Source: Alphaproteobacteria bacterium
GTDB taxonomy: Bacteria; Pseudomonadota; Alphaproteobacteria; JANQMY01
Length of the DNA: 64,000 nucleotides
Direction: 5' to 3'
Assembly: GCA_028289425.1 (NCBI GenBank)
Contig: JANQPL010000017.1
Span: 372,001 to 436,000, forward strand
This document shows, piece by piece, positions 1 through 9,450 of the stretch. Below the pieces are notes generated by a model that did not search any database, was not told the DNA's origin, and worked only from the letters and a program-made list of their open reading frames with translations. The translations under genes were made by a program, and so were the position numbers. The stretch's first letter is position 1. Each line of letters starts with the position of its first letter.

Positions 1-1
1 G

Positions 2-1105
2 ATCGTGCCCAAATGGGGCTTGTCCATGGAAGAGGGCAAGATCGACCATTGGTATGTGGAAGAAGGGGAACAGGTTAGCGAAGGCGATGATTTGGTGGAC
101 ATCGAGACCACAAAGATCACCAACACGCTTGAATCTCAGCATGCAGGTGTCTTCCGGAAACTGGTCGCGGAAGAAGGGGAGACCCATCCCTGCGGCATGA
201 TCATCGGCGTAATTGCCGATGCAGGTGCAGCGGATAGCGACATTGAGGCCTTCGTCGAAAGCTTCAAGGAAAGTTACGATCCCGCCGACGTGGCGGTCGA
301 GGGCGGTGGGCCGGAACCGGAAACCATCGAAGCGGCCGGCAAGCGCATTCAATACGTCAAAATGGGCGAGGGGGATGGCACCCCCATCATCTTCGTGCAC
401 GGCTTTGGCGGCGATTTGAACAATTGGCTCTTCACGCAGCCCGCTCTGTCGGAAGACCGGGTCACCTACGCCATCGACCTGCCCGGCCATGGGGGCTCGA
501 TCAAAGAGGTGGGCGATGGAACGCTTTCCAACCTGTCGGGCCCGCTGCGTGACTTCATGAAGGCCATGGACATTGGCCGTGCCCATTTGGTGGGTCATTC
601 TTTGGGCGGCGCGGTCGTTCTGTCGGTCTCGAAAGAAGCACCCGATGCGGTAGCATCGGTCACGGCCATTTGCAGCGCCGGTTTCGGCGGCGACATCAAT
701 ATGGACTACATCAATGGGTTCATTGAAGGAAAACGCCAACGGCAATTAACGCAAACCTTGGGGGCTTTGTTTGCCGACAAGAGCCTCGTGTCGAAAGACA
801 TGGTGGACGACATCATCAAGTTCAAACGTCTCGACGGTGTGGACGCGGCCTTGCGCACTTTGGCGGCGGGTGCCTTTGCCGGCGGCCAGCAGGCAGAGAC
901 GCTCGGCGATCAAGCGGCGGCTTTAGGCGACAGGCTTTTGGTCGTGTGGGGCGAGGCGGACGAAGTCATTCCCTCCGCCCACGCTCAGAATGTGTCGGGC
1001 GGCGCACGTGTGGAAGTGCTGTCCGATGCGGGCCACATGGCGCATATGGAAAAGTCGGCGGACGTGAATGCGCTTATTGTGGAGCATGTGAGCGCATTTG
1101 ATTGA
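2..1105 (+). CDS. acoC: Acetoin dehydrogenase E2-type protein: lipoyl domain fused to alpha/beta hydrolase (5' partial)
   Basis: The frame is open to the left edge, so the first codons are missing; the GTG at position 5 is probably an internal Val. Residues 1-80 form a biotinyl/lipoyl domain with the lipoylation Lys in DIETTKITN (about residue 38). After a linker comes an alpha/beta hydrolase with an HGFGG oxyanion turn near 133, nucleophile Ser in GHSLGG near 200, and a His in DAGHMAH near the end. This order matches AcoC of the acetoin-cleaving dehydrogenase complex (acetoin to acetaldehyde plus acetyl-CoA). E1 subunits would be expected to the left, outside the window. A different lipoyl-hydrolase fusion is possible. 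Confidence 0.85.
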   Translation: MVPKWGLSMEEGKIDHWYVEEGEQVSEGDDLVDIETTKITNTLESQHAGVFRKLVAEEGETHPCGMIIGVIADAGAADSDIEAFVESFKESYDPADVAVEGGGPEPETIEAAGKRIQYVKMGEGDGTPIIFVHGFGGDLNNWLFTQPALSEDRVTYAIDLPGHGGSIKEVGDGTLSNLSGPLRDFMKAMDIGRAHLVGHSLGGAVVLSVSKEAPDAVASVTAICSAGFGGDINMDYINGFIEGKRQRQLTQTLGALFADKSLVSKDMVDDIIKFKRLDGVDAALRTLAAGAFAGGQQAETLGDQAAALGDRLLVVWGEADEVIPSAHAQNVSGGARVEVLSDAGHMAHMEKSADVNALIVEHVSAFD

Positions 1106-1107
1106 GG

Positions 1108-1186
1108 CCCGGCCACCCGCTCCCCCTCCCAACCACCCGAACTAGGGTACCCTTGGGGTGGTTGGGAGGGGGAGCGGGTGGCCGGG
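1108..1186. repeat. Long perfect hairpin with GGTACC-containing loop, copy A
   Basis: The arms at 1108-1138 and 1156-1186 are 31 bp exact reverse complements. The 17-nt loop contains the palindrome AGGGTACCCT. It fills the gap between two convergent genes. No T-run follows on either strand, so it is not a standard intrinsic terminator. Related hairpins occur at 20668-20740 and 50329-50440. Confidence 0.9.
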
Positions 1187-1197
1187 TGATCAAACAA

Positions 1198-2226
1198 TCA
1201 CGTCACAGCAGCCGTAATATCCGCCACTTGCAAAAGCTGCTTGCCGAAATTGGCGCCCTCAAACAAACGCATCAAAGTGCGGGGTGCGTTTTCCAAGCCC
1301 TGTTGCATGTCTTCTTTGTATTTGATTTTGCCTTCTGCCATCCACTGCGCGATTCGCTTTGACGCTTGCGGAAACTGGTTGGCGTAGTCGAGGACAATGA
1401 AGCCTTCCATGGTGGCGCGCCGGAAAACCAGATTGAAATAATTCTGGGGTCCTGCGGGAAGCTGTCCCAATTCGTAGCGGGAGATGCCGCCGCAAATCAC
1501 GACGCGCGCTTTCATGGCAATTTCACCCAGGCAATCATTCAAGACGCTGCCGCCCACATTGTCGTACATCACATTGATGCCGCCCGGGCACAACTCCTTG
1601 AGCCGCTTGCGCACATTGTCGTTTTTGTAATCGATGGCTTCATCGAAGCCGAGTTCGTCCTTGATCCACGAACATTTTTCGGCGCCGCCCGCAATGCCGA
1701 TGACCCGGCATCCGGCAATCTTGCCGATCTGACCAACGACGGACCCGGTCGCGCCGGCAGCACCCGACACAACCAGCGTGTCGCCGGCGACCGGTTTGCC
1801 CACATGCAGCAGCCCAAAATAGGCGGTCATGCCCGTGCCGCCCAACACGCCCAATGTGGCGGTCGGCGGCACCCCGTCCGGCACTTTGTTGAGCGTGTTG
1901 GCCTGCATCACCGGAAAATCTTGCCAGCCGACCATTCCCGACACCAAGTCCCCTTCCTTGAACTTGGGCGAGTTGGATTTGATCACCTGGGCGATGCCCG
2001 AGCCGCGCACCACGTCCCCGATCTCGGTGGGGTCCACATAATTGGCTACATTCTCCAGCCAACCTTTCTGCGCGGGATCGAAGCTGAGATAGAGCGTGCG
2101 CACCAACACCTCACCGTCGCCGGGCTCCTCCAGGGAGACTTCCTGGTATTTAAAGTCGGTGTCTTTCAGTGGGCGTCCGATCGGCCGGTCGGCAATCAGC
2201 CATTGGCGGTTTACATCATTCTTCAT
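1198..2226 (-). CDS. Zinc-independent MDR NADP-dependent oxidoreductase (CurA/LTB4 dehydrogenase type)
   Basis: This 342-aa medium-chain reductase has an N-terminal GroES-like fold (LVRTLYLSFDPAQKGW) and a Rossmann domain with GAAGATGSVVGQ near residue 150. The zinc-ligand Cys residues of alcohol dehydrogenases are absent, which fits the NADPH 2-alkenal/quinone reductase branch (CurA, prostaglandin reductase). It likely reduces an activated C=C bond of an unsaturated carbonyl compound in the cytoplasm. The start is taken at ATG 2226 (MKNDVNRQW) rather than five codons upstream. It is convergent with the E2 gene, separated by hairpin A, and divergent from the acyl-CoA synthetase. The substrate cannot be told from sequence. 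Confidence 0.88.
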   Translation of the reverse strand: MKNDVNRQWLIADRPIGRPLKDTDFKYQEVSLEEPGDGEVLVRTLYLSFDPAQKGWLENVANYVDPTEIGDVVRGSGIAQVIKSNSPKFKEGDLVSGMVGWQDFPVMQANTLNKVPDGVPPTATLGVLGGTGMTAYFGLLHVGKPVAGDTLVVSGAAGATGSVVGQIGKIAGCRVIGIAGGAEKCSWIKDELGFDEAIDYKNDNVRKRLKELCPGGINVMYDNVGGSVLNDCLGEIAMKARVVICGGISRYELGQLPAGPQNYFNLVFRRATMEGFIVLDYANQFPQASKRIAQWMAEGKIKYKEDMQQGLENAPRTLMRLFEGANFGKQLLQVADITAAVT

Positions 2227-2429
2227 GGGTTTCGTCCTCACGTGTTGGGTGTGCGTTCGGCGGAGTAATACGCACCAATCCGTTGTTTTACTTTTCGATG
2301 GGATCGGCCGTATTTTCTTTGACGCCGTGTTTGGGCCAAGAGTATAGGAAGGGACGAAAGACGCAAAACGCTTTTGCGCATCGTGCCATCAACTTGCAAC
2401 AAATTCGTCCGTTGAGGGAGAATTTCCGT

Positions 2430-4016
2430 ATGACCACGCCGATTGAACCGAAAACGCTGGGCGACATTCCGCGGCTTCATGCGCAAACGCGTCCGAATGA
2501 TGTGGCGCTCATCTTCGGTGATCGGGTGACCACCTACGATGCGTGGAACGACCGGGTCAATCAGGTGGCCAACGGCTTGCTGGCGGAAGGCGTCAAACCC
2601 CAAACGCGTATTGCGTTCATGGACAAAAACTCAGACTGCTACTTCGACCTGTTGTTGGGCGCGGCGAAGGCCAATGCAGTGATGGTGGGGATCAACTGGC
2701 GCCTGGCGCCGCCTGAGGTGGCCTACATTATCAATGACGCAAAGGCGGAAGTGCTGTTCGTGGGGCCGGACTTCTTTCCTATCGTCGAACAGATCAAAGA
2801 TCAGCTCACGACCGTTCGCAAGATCGTTTCCATGGCGGAACCCTATGAGGGGTGGGAAGCCTATGAAATGTGGCTTGGCCGCCAAGAAACAAGCGATCCA
2901 AACGTGCCGGTCGCGGGCGAGGATATTGCCATTCAGATGTATACCAGCGGCACCACCGGTCATCCGAAAGGCGTGCAGCTTCGGCATGCGGGCTTTTTCG
3001 CCATGGAGCGGGATCCGGACGACATGCCCAAGGATTTCGAGTTCAATCTGTGGACGGAAGATGATGTCAGCTTGGTGGCGATGCCGGCATTCCACATTGG
3101 GGGCACGGGCTGGGGCCTGCAAGGGTTACGGGCCGGCGCCAAAAACATCGTTCTGGCCGAATTCGTGCCGAGCGTAGTGCTGGATATGATCCAGCAATAT
3201 GGGGTGACCAAAATCTTTATGGTGCCGGCGGCAATGCAGTTTGTCCTGGCGGAACCAAATGCGCGGGAGATCGATTACTCCACCATTAAATACATTCTGT
3301 ATGGCGCATCGCCCATTCCCCTCGATCTGCTTCGGGAAGCGATCGAAGTGTTCCGGTGCGGGTTCATTCAGCTCTATGGCATGACAGAGGCAACAGGGTC
3401 CGTAACCTATCTGCCAGCGGAAGACCACGACCTTAACGGCAATGAGCGCATGCGCAGCGCGGGTAAGCCGTTCCCCGGTGTGGAAATCTGCATCATGGAT
3501 GAAGCGGGCAATCAATTACCCACGGGGCAGGTGGGTGAGATCTGCGTGAAATCCCCCACCTTGATGGTCGGCTATTGGAATTTGGATGACGCTACCAAAA
3601 AGACCATCACGCCCGAAGGTTGGTTGCGTTCGGGCGATGCCGGCTATCTGGATGATGACGGCTATGTCTATGTGCATGACCGCGTGAAAGACATGATCGT
3701 TTCCGGGGCGGAAAACATTTATCCGGCCGAAGTGGAAAGCGCCTTGTTCGGCCATCCGGACATCGCGGATGTGGCGGTCATCGGCGTGCCCGACGAAAAA
3801 TGGGGCGAGGCCGTGAAGGCGGTCGTGGTCAAAAAGGATGGGGCGGATCTCAGCGAGGTCGAGGTTCAGAAGTTCGCCCGTACCCAGATTGCCGGTTTCA
3901 AAGTGCCCAAATCTGTGGATTTCATCGATGCCTTGCCGCGTAACCCAAGCGGCAAGATCCTCAAAAAGGATTTGCGCGCGCCCTATTGGGAAGGCCGCGA
4001 CCGGCAGGTGAATTAG
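2430..4016 (+). CDS. Acyl-CoA synthetase (AMP-forming, class I adenylate-forming enzyme)
   Basis: A 528-aa adenylate-forming ligase. The P-loop motif YTSGTTGHPKGV lies near residue 171, YGMTEATG near 316, the hinge region GDAGYLDDDGYVYVHDR near 400, and the catalytic Lys motif NPSGKILKKDLR close to the C terminus. It activates a carboxylate with ATP to an acyl-adenylate and then a CoA thioester. Chain length is not predictable, but the overall pattern is FadD-like. ATG 2430 is preceded by GAGGGAG at 2414-2420, which fixes the start well inside the longer open frame. It is transcribed away from the MDR reductase. Confidence 0.9.
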   Translation: MTTPIEPKTLGDIPRLHAQTRPNDVALIFGDRVTTYDAWNDRVNQVANGLLAEGVKPQTRIAFMDKNSDCYFDLLLGAAKANAVMVGINWRLAPPEVAYIINDAKAEVLFVGPDFFPIVEQIKDQLTTVRKIVSMAEPYEGWEAYEMWLGRQETSDPNVPVAGEDIAIQMYTSGTTGHPKGVQLRHAGFFAMERDPDDMPKDFEFNLWTEDDVSLVAMPAFHIGGTGWGLQGLRAGAKNIVLAEFVPSVVLDMIQQYGVTKIFMVPAAMQFVLAEPNAREIDYSTIKYILYGASPIPLDLLREAIEVFRCGFIQLYGMTEATGSVTYLPAEDHDLNGNERMRSAGKPFPGVEICIMDEAGNQLPTGQVGEICVKSPTLMVGYWNLDDATKKTITPEGWLRSGDAGYLDDDGYVYVHDRVKDMIVSGAENIYPAEVESALFGHPDIADVAVIGVPDEKWGEAVKAVVVKKDGADLSEVEVQKFARTQIAGFKVPKSVDFIDALPRNPSGKILKKDLRAPYWEGRDRQVN

Positions 4017-4061
4017 GACGTTTGCGTTCCGGTCGGATTTGCCCACCTCGACATTAAATGT

Positions 4062-4230
4062 CGTCATCGCGAGCGGGTGTGAGCTGCCGCTGCGCTGTAG
4101 GGTGTATTTGCGAAGCGTAATACACCGTTGTGGGCCAGCTGCGGCGTATTACGGCTTCGCCTAATACGCCCTACATCATGTCGCCTGCTTCGCGCAGGCA
4201 GGTCGCCCAAAAGGGCTCCTCGTGATGACG
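4062..4230. repeat. Composite REP-like intergenic palindrome cluster
   Basis: The stretch opens with CGTCATCGCGAG and closes with CTCGTGATGACG, an outer inverted repeat. Inside are several small hairpins: GTGTATT/AATACAC (about 4102-4126), GGCGTATTA/TAATACGCC (about 4143-4170) and GCCTG/CAGGC around CTTCGCG. The GTCATC/GATGAC ends recur in other gaps of this window. Confidence 0.75.
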
Positions 4231-4705
4231 CCACTAGCAAAGAGTTCGTGTGTTTATCACTAAATACCAGAACGGCTTAGCGATCCAGCAAAAGCGTTAG
4301 CGAGCTTCGACGTATGTGGTCCGCATGCGGCCATCGAAGCAGAGATTAATCCGCACACTGTTCAAAAACACAAACGGCCTCGACCGCGTTCTTGAGGCGC
4401 GGCGAGGCACGCTTTCTTTGGCGCATATGTATATGGCCGCCCGATTTATGAACCGAGCCTATCAGATTTGTGCAGTTCGACTGCACGCGAAATTCTAAGG
4501 TGTTTAATTGTCTAGGATCAGCTTTCGCTGGTCAGAACTCACTGTCAGGAGGAGTCATTTTCGTAACCTCCCATCGCGGTTGGAATATGTGAAAAGTCTA
4601 CTGCCGAGCGCTCGGAGAGTCAAACAAGATCGGCGGTCGATAGCGCAAAATCGCAAGAATCAAGGCGCCCAAAAGGAAACGGTCCTGCGTTCGTGTGTTC
4701 CCAGA
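4231..4705. other. Intergenic stretch without a recognisable gene
   Basis: About 475 bases of mixed composition lie between the REP cluster and the 3' end of the DUF4153 gene. The only open frames are short (60 and 81 codons), have no convincing ribosome binding site, and give peptides without a recognisable fold. I see no tRNA-like cloverleaf or terminator. It may be decayed sequence. Confidence 0.5.
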
Positions 4706-7090
4706 TTATGGGTTGGGTTCAATATAATCGATGATCATCCGTGTACCATCTAATTCTACATCCAAAATCAGGGGGTGCGTGGTGGTGATGTTGTTCAACA
4801 GATCGGTGCGCGCCTGTTTTAAGCGCCTTTTCCTCTCGATTTCGTCTTCGATTTTTTCGAGTTTCAGTTCATCGGTCCGCCAAATCTCCCCATTTCCCAA
4901 TGGGATCCAATTCCCGTTGGATTGCTGAAACGCTTGGACCACCACATTCTGAACGTCATGCGCCAGTTGGATGACCACATACTCTTCAACATCGTCCGCG
5001 GTTACATCCAAGAATTGGCCATAGCAGGCAAGACTTGTGTCATCTGTGTGGTGGTCGCCGGTGATGCAAAGGGAAAGCAAATTGGTCGGCGGCGTGTCGC
5101 GCAGCACATGTTCCGGCGGTTCGCGGTTGTCCAACACGTTCAGACGTCGGCGCATTGCGTCTTGCGTATACCAGTCACGCTCGGGGCGCGTGATCCTGAG
5201 ACGTTTGCCCTGTACGAGCAAATCTTGCCGGTCCGGCGCAAGCACGCGAGCGCTTGCGAATGCGCTTTCCCAGTCTGATAGGAAACGGCGCTTTTCATCG
5301 GGAGACAGTTCCTGGGAGCGTTCGGGGCGATAACCGCGGCTGCGTTGGTCACCGTAGCTGCGGCCATGCTTCAAGGTGGCCGTGGCGACCCACTCGTCTT
5401 GTGTCTTCTGTATCAGGGCGTGGAACATGACGACGTTGAACACATTCCAATTGCTTTTGTTCGTCCACATCAGAAGATCTTCATCACCGTCCGCGTCCAA
5501 GTCTACCAGGCGCGCCGGACACTGGCCGTCATCCCATTCGCTCGGCAAATCAATGGGGGACATTGAGGGATCGTTTTCCGCTTTGCGCCGGTGCTCTTCC
5601 GCGTACTTAACGCTCTGCTCAAACTGCCGCTTTTGGTTGAGGCAGCCGCCGACAGGGTCGTTTGATCCGGTGGGCAATAGGGCGGCGTCGGGAATCTCAC
5701 CACCTCCGACAAGGCGCAGCGCGGCGCGGCGCTGATTGAGGGAGTGCTGGCCGCGATTGTAACTGTGGAAGGGATCGCCCAGGCGTTCAGCAAGTTCCGC
5801 GATGCGCTCGTCACGTTCCGACCCGCTTCGTGCCTTAAGCTTCGCCAGCGCGGTTTGTCCCCAATGACGCGATCGGTCGGAGGCAAGAAAGCCGAAGTCA
5901 AAATCTTCCGGTGCAACGCGTCCGGAATCGAGCCGCGCAATTTGGTTGCTCACCGACAGCCGCGCCGGGTCGGCGATCGGCGTCATCAGTGCCACGAGCA
6001 GGGCCGCAACAACAGCGGCGCCGGTGATGTTGACGGGCTTTACCAGCGCCATCCAAGGGCCCGGCTTTACGGCTGCGGCCAAATACCCGGCGGCGTGCAA
6101 GCCGACCACGAGCAGTTCGGCGCCGGCCAGCACACGCGCCGGCGTCAATCCATATTGGTTGACCCGAAGCCACAGACCGAGGGCCGCCAACACCACCACG
6201 CCCGCCAGGGGCAGGGCACTGAAGCGCACTACTTGACGCATCAGGGCGGAGTCGGGTGGTTTTCCTGCTTGGAAGGCCGCGTTGATCAGCAGGATCATCA
6301 CCGCGCCGGCATTCAACAACAGGACAGTGGCGTTCTTGGTGTCCCACAGGGGCTGCAGTCCCGTGAACATCAGCGTGACCAGGAACGCGCTCAAAATGCC
6401 GGTCATCAACAGGGCAAGCCAGGACAGCAGGGTGAGCCCGATTTCGCGGGCCCCTCGGGTCAGGCCCGACTGGGCGTCGGTCAGATGAACGCCGAGTGCA
6501 AAGGCGGTGGCAGAAGAGATCCAGCCGAACTCTTCCGAAAAGATCGTGTCGAAAACCCAATGAACGCCGATAATCCAAAAGAGCCACGCGCCAAGTGACA
6601 CCACCGCCCAGAACGCCCCCACAAAAACAAGAGCGAGCGCTGCCTGGAAACCGTGACGCCATGCGAAATCGAAGTAAGTCTCGAAATCGGCAATGGGGCG
6701 CCGGTCCACATAGGCGGCCTGCAGAAACTCATGAACAATGAAAATGACGATGAGTGAGAAGAGCCAGACGGTGAGCACAGGCGGTGCGCCGGACCACACG
6801 GGGGCCGGCGCAAGCCATCCCACCACCGTAAGCATCGCTGTTGCGCCCGCAGTCCAGAGCAGCAGGCGTGGCAGCGGCAGATTGCCTAGGCCGAAGATCA
6901 AGGGCAGTGGCGCGAACACGGCGATGGTCCGCACCATGGTCACGAAATTGCGCCATTGGTCGTTCTCCATCCCGAACTGAGGTTCGTGGACCCGCAGCTC
7001 CGCCGCCCAATAGATCGCGCAGCCCTGGATCAGGCCGATGGCCAGCCTGGTCATGAATGTCCAGCGCTCGTCTTGATCTGTCCGCAGCAT
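4706..7090 (-). CDS. DUF4153-like polytopic membrane protein with C-terminal soluble domain
   Basis: A 794-aa protein. The first about 400 residues hold roughly ten hydrophobic segments arranged as in DUF4153 proteins (RLAIGLIQGCAIYW start, FVGAFWAVVSLGAWLFWIIG). The rest is soluble and contains LVDLDADGDEDLL, an Asp-rich loop like the calcium-binding repeats of FG-GAP/VCBS proteins. Start ATG 7090 has GGGGGAG eight bases upstream; a start 16 codons earlier lacks this. The family has no assigned biochemical function, although some members sit near two-component genes. The DUF4153 assignment rests on hydrophobic pattern and length, not on an alignment. Confidence 0.7.
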   Translation of the reverse strand: MLRTDQDERWTFMTRLAIGLIQGCAIYWAAELRVHEPQFGMENDQWRNFVTMVRTIAVFAPLPLIFGLGNLPLPRLLLWTAGATAMLTVVGWLAPAPVWSGAPPVLTVWLFSLIVIFIVHEFLQAAYVDRRPIADFETYFDFAWRHGFQAALALVFVGAFWAVVSLGAWLFWIIGVHWVFDTIFSEEFGWISSATAFALGVHLTDAQSGLTRGAREIGLTLLSWLALLMTGILSAFLVTLMFTGLQPLWDTKNATVLLLNAGAVMILLINAAFQAGKPPDSALMRQVVRFSALPLAGVVVLAALGLWLRVNQYGLTPARVLAGAELLVVGLHAAGYLAAAVKPGPWMALVKPVNITGAAVVAALLVALMTPIADPARLSVSNQIARLDSGRVAPEDFDFGFLASDRSRHWGQTALAKLKARSGSERDERIAELAERLGDPFHSYNRGQHSLNQRRAALRLVGGGEIPDAALLPTGSNDPVGGCLNQKRQFEQSVKYAEEHRRKAENDPSMSPIDLPSEWDDGQCPARLVDLDADGDEDLLMWTNKSNWNVFNVVMFHALIQKTQDEWVATATLKHGRSYGDQRSRGYRPERSQELSPDEKRRFLSDWESAFASARVLAPDRQDLLVQGKRLRITRPERDWYTQDAMRRRLNVLDNREPPEHVLRDTPPTNLLSLCITGDHHTDDTSLACYGQFLDVTADDVEEYVVIQLAHDVQNVVVQAFQQSNGNWIPLGNGEIWRTDELKLEKIEDEIERKRRLKQARTDLLNNITTTHPLILDVELDGTRMIIDYIEPNP

Positions 7091-7285
7091 GAACTCTCCC
7101 CCTGATGGCGCTTGCACCGCTTGCCCGGCGCCGGCCATATCATGTTAGTACTTAAAGGTGATAAAACGGCGACACCGCCTTCTGGCGGACATAATTGTCT
7201 CCCAACCATCACATACGGCCGATACCATTCGGCCGTGATTCGATGGACAGGCCCCATCCCGGTCATAGACGGAAGGAAGAGTTCG

Positions 7286-8071
7286 ATGAGTACTGCTGCG
7301 CGCCGCCACATCCCGCTTGAGGGCACCCCCAATTTTCGCGATATGGGTGGGTATGAAACCAAAGACGGGCGGACCGTAAAGTGGCGGAAACTTTTCCGCT
7401 CCGGCACGCTGGCGGATTTGACCGATGACGATCATGCGCGGATCGGGGACCTTGCCATTTCTAAGATTTTTGATCTTCGTACGGATGACGAAAGGAAGAA
7501 CTATCCAAGCCGGCTGCCCCAGCAGGGCCCGGCCGTGGTGACCTTGTCTATCCATGGCCGCGACATCGTGCGCGACGAAGATTTCGATTTGGCAGCCTAT
7601 TTGAGGAGCTTGACGTCGGCGCAGCTCGCCGAGAACATCAAACTCTCCTACAACACCTTCGTCACCACCTATGCCCATCAATACCGGTCTCTGTTTGAAC
7701 ATTTGGGGGATCATCAGGACGGCGCGGCTCTGATCCACTGTGCGGCCGGTAAGGATCGGACGGGTGTTGCCTGTGCCCTGGTGCTTCATGCACTGGGCGT
7801 GCCCGACGAGGTCATTTTGGAGGACTACACCCTGACCAACAACTTCCTGGGCGAAGAGTACCGGGAAAAGCGGCGCGCCCAGTTGATCCCGGGTGGCATG
7901 GAGTTCGAGGTTGATTTGGAAGATGCCCTGTTTGAGGCGCGCCTTGACTATATCCATTCGGCCTTTGATGCGATCGCTTCCGAATTTGGATCGCTCGACG
8001 GCTATTTGTCTGGGGCGTTGCACCTTTCAGACGATAAGAAAGAGAAGCTCCGAGACAATTTCCTGGGCTGA
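7286..8071 (+). CDS. Tyrosine/serine protein phosphatase (Y_phosphatase3 type)
   Basis: A 261-aa protein opening with the typical IPLEGTPNFRDMGGY motif. It carries the phosphatase signature HCAAGKDRTG (CX5R, catalytic Cys about residue 152, Arg 158) and the general-acid region upstream. Family members dephosphorylate Tyr, Ser/Thr or phosphoinositides. ATG 7286 is preceded by GGAAGGAAG at 7271-7279, which decides against the longer open frame. It runs divergently from the DUF4153 gene. The physiological substrate is unknown. Confidence 0.88.
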   Translation: MSTAARRHIPLEGTPNFRDMGGYETKDGRTVKWRKLFRSGTLADLTDDDHARIGDLAISKIFDLRTDDERKNYPSRLPQQGPAVVTLSIHGRDIVRDEDFDLAAYLRSLTSAQLAENIKLSYNTFVTTYAHQYRSLFEHLGDHQDGAALIHCAAGKDRTGVACALVLHALGVPDEVILEDYTLTNNFLGEEYREKRRAQLIPGGMEFEVDLEDALFEARLDYIHSAFDAIASEFGSLDGYLSGALHLSDDKKEKLRDNFLG

Positions 8072-8107
8072 ATTAGTTCTTGAAACAGAGCGCCAGAATC
8101 TCGATGT

Positions 8108-9049
8108 TTGAAACGAGATTTCATTTCCAAAGACCGGACTTCTGGAGTGGCAAAGGATCCCTACGAGATACTGGGTGTGGCCAAGTCGGCCAGCGATGAA
8201 GAGATTCGCAAGGCCTATCGGGCGCTTGCGAAGAAATATCATCCGGATTTGAACACCGACAACAAGCAGGCCGAAGACCGCTTCAAGGAAGTATCGCTGG
8301 CCTACGACATTCTGGGCGATCCGGAAAAGCGCAAGAAGTACGACGCCGGCGAAATCGATGCGTCCGGAACCGAGCAGCAGCAGCGGCAATATTATCGGGA
8401 TTATGCCGGTCAGGACCCCCGCTATGCCTATAGCTTCTATGAAGGCAATCCGGAGGCGGATGATTTAGGCGATATCTTTTCGTCCTTCTTTGGCCGGCGC
8501 GGGCGGGCCGGTGGCCGCACCATTCCAATTCCTGGACAAGATGTTCAATACCAATTGACCGTCGATTTCTTGGATGCGGTGCGCGGCTCCAAGAAACGGG
8601 TCACCATGCCGGACGGCAAATCTCTGGACATTTCGATCCCGGCGGGAATCCGGGACGGACAATCCTTGCGTCTCAAAGGTAAGGGCGGCCCCGGCATGAA
8701 TGGCGGGCCCGAAGGGGATGCCTTTGTCACGCTTACCGTGTCGCCACATCCCTTATTCGAGCGCGACGGTGACAACATCCGGATCGAGCTTCCGGTTTCT
8801 CTCGACGAGGCCGTGTTGGGCGCCAAAGTAGATGTGCCCACCGTGGACGGCAGCGTGACGCTGACCATCCCGGCAGGATCGAACAATGGCGCGGTCTTGC
8901 GGCTTAAGGGAAAGGGCGTCGGCGGCAAGGGAGACCAATTCGTCCGCTTGAAAGTGGTGTTGCCCGAGAAGCCGGATGATAAACTGAAATCCTTCTTGCA
9001 AGAGTGGCGGGCGCAGCATCCGCAGCACCCCCGCCGCAATTGGGGATAA
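8108..9049 (+). CDS. cbpA: DnaJ-class co-chaperone CbpA
   Basis: A J-domain spans about residues 16-80 with HPD at 45-47, followed by a Gly/Phe-poor linker and two C-terminal substrate-binding DnaJ-C domains ([18 protein letters not shown] and [13 protein letters not shown]). There is no Cys-rich zinc finger, which separates CbpA from DnaJ. It stimulates DnaK ATPase. The start is uncertain: TTG 8108 gives 313 aa, while GTG 8147 ([10 protein letters not shown]) would match usual family starts; neither has a strong ribosome site. It is followed 5 bp later by its modulator gene cbpM. Confidence 0.92.
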   Translation: MKRDFISKDRTSGVAKDPYEILGVAKSASDEEIRKAYRALAKKYHPDLNTDNKQAEDRFKEVSLAYDILGDPEKRKKYDAGEIDASGTEQQQRQYYRDYAGQDPRYAYSFYEGNPEADDLGDIFSSFFGRRGRAGGRTIPIPGQDVQYQLTVDFLDAVRGSKKRVTMPDGKSLDISIPAGIRDGQSLRLKGKGGPGMNGGPEGDAFVTLTVSPHPLFERDGDNIRIELPVSLDEAVLGAKVDVPTVDGSVTLTIPAGSNNGAVLRLKGKGVGGKGDQFVRLKVVLPEKPDDKLKSFLQEWRAQHPQHPRRNWG

Positions 9050-9054
9050 AGCGC

Positions 9055-9399
9055 ATGTTCACGGAAGAAGATGTTCTGCGCCTGATACCCGATCTGACAC
9101 GCGATGAATTGTTTGAGTTCGTGGAATCGGGCTGGCTCAAACCGAAGGAAGAAGGGCAAGCGGCATCCGGCCGGTTCGTTTTCTTGAAAGTGGATGTGGC
9201 CCGTGCCCAGTTCATTACGGACCTGCGTCACAGCATGCGCGTGAACGATGAAGCCGTACCGGTAATCCTGTCGCTGGTCGAACAGGTCCACACACTGCGC
9301 AGCGACCTCGACACGCTTGCAAAATGCATTCAAACTCAAGGACCGGATATCCGGTCCAAGATCGAGGAGACCATTCGTCAGCTGAACGCCAAAAGCTGA
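9055..9399 (+). CDS. cbpM: Chaperone modulator CbpM (MerR-like)
   Basis: This 114-aa protein begins MFTEEDVLRLIPDLTRDEL, a MerR-type N-terminal helical segment, and ends in a helix likely to be coiled coil (SKIEETIRQLNAKS). It lies five bases after cbpA. That pairing and size are typical of CbpM, which binds the CbpA J-domain and blocks its activity. ATG 9055 is chosen because an upstream frame extension would overlap cbpA. It is probably co-transcribed with cbpA and possibly with the following gene, whose start is 51 bp downstream. Confidence 0.85.
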   Translation: MFTEEDVLRLIPDLTRDELFEFVESGWLKPKEEGQAASGRFVFLKVDVARAQFITDLRHSMRVNDEAVPVILSLVEQVHTLRSDLDTLAKCIQTQGPDIRSKIEETIRQLNAKS

Positions 9400-9450
9400 C
9401 CGCGGGCGCTGCCCGGGCATTGGACCGATTGCGCAACAATAGGGACCAGA

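Noticed and set aside
1108-1186. Hairpin A as a rho-independent terminator
   Set aside because: No T-run follows on either strand, and the length and co-varying copies argue for a repeat family; termination by stem alone cannot be excluded.
1366-2268. 300-codon plus-strand frame
   Set aside because: Antisense to the MDR reductase; His/Ala/Arg-rich translation typical of a shadow frame.
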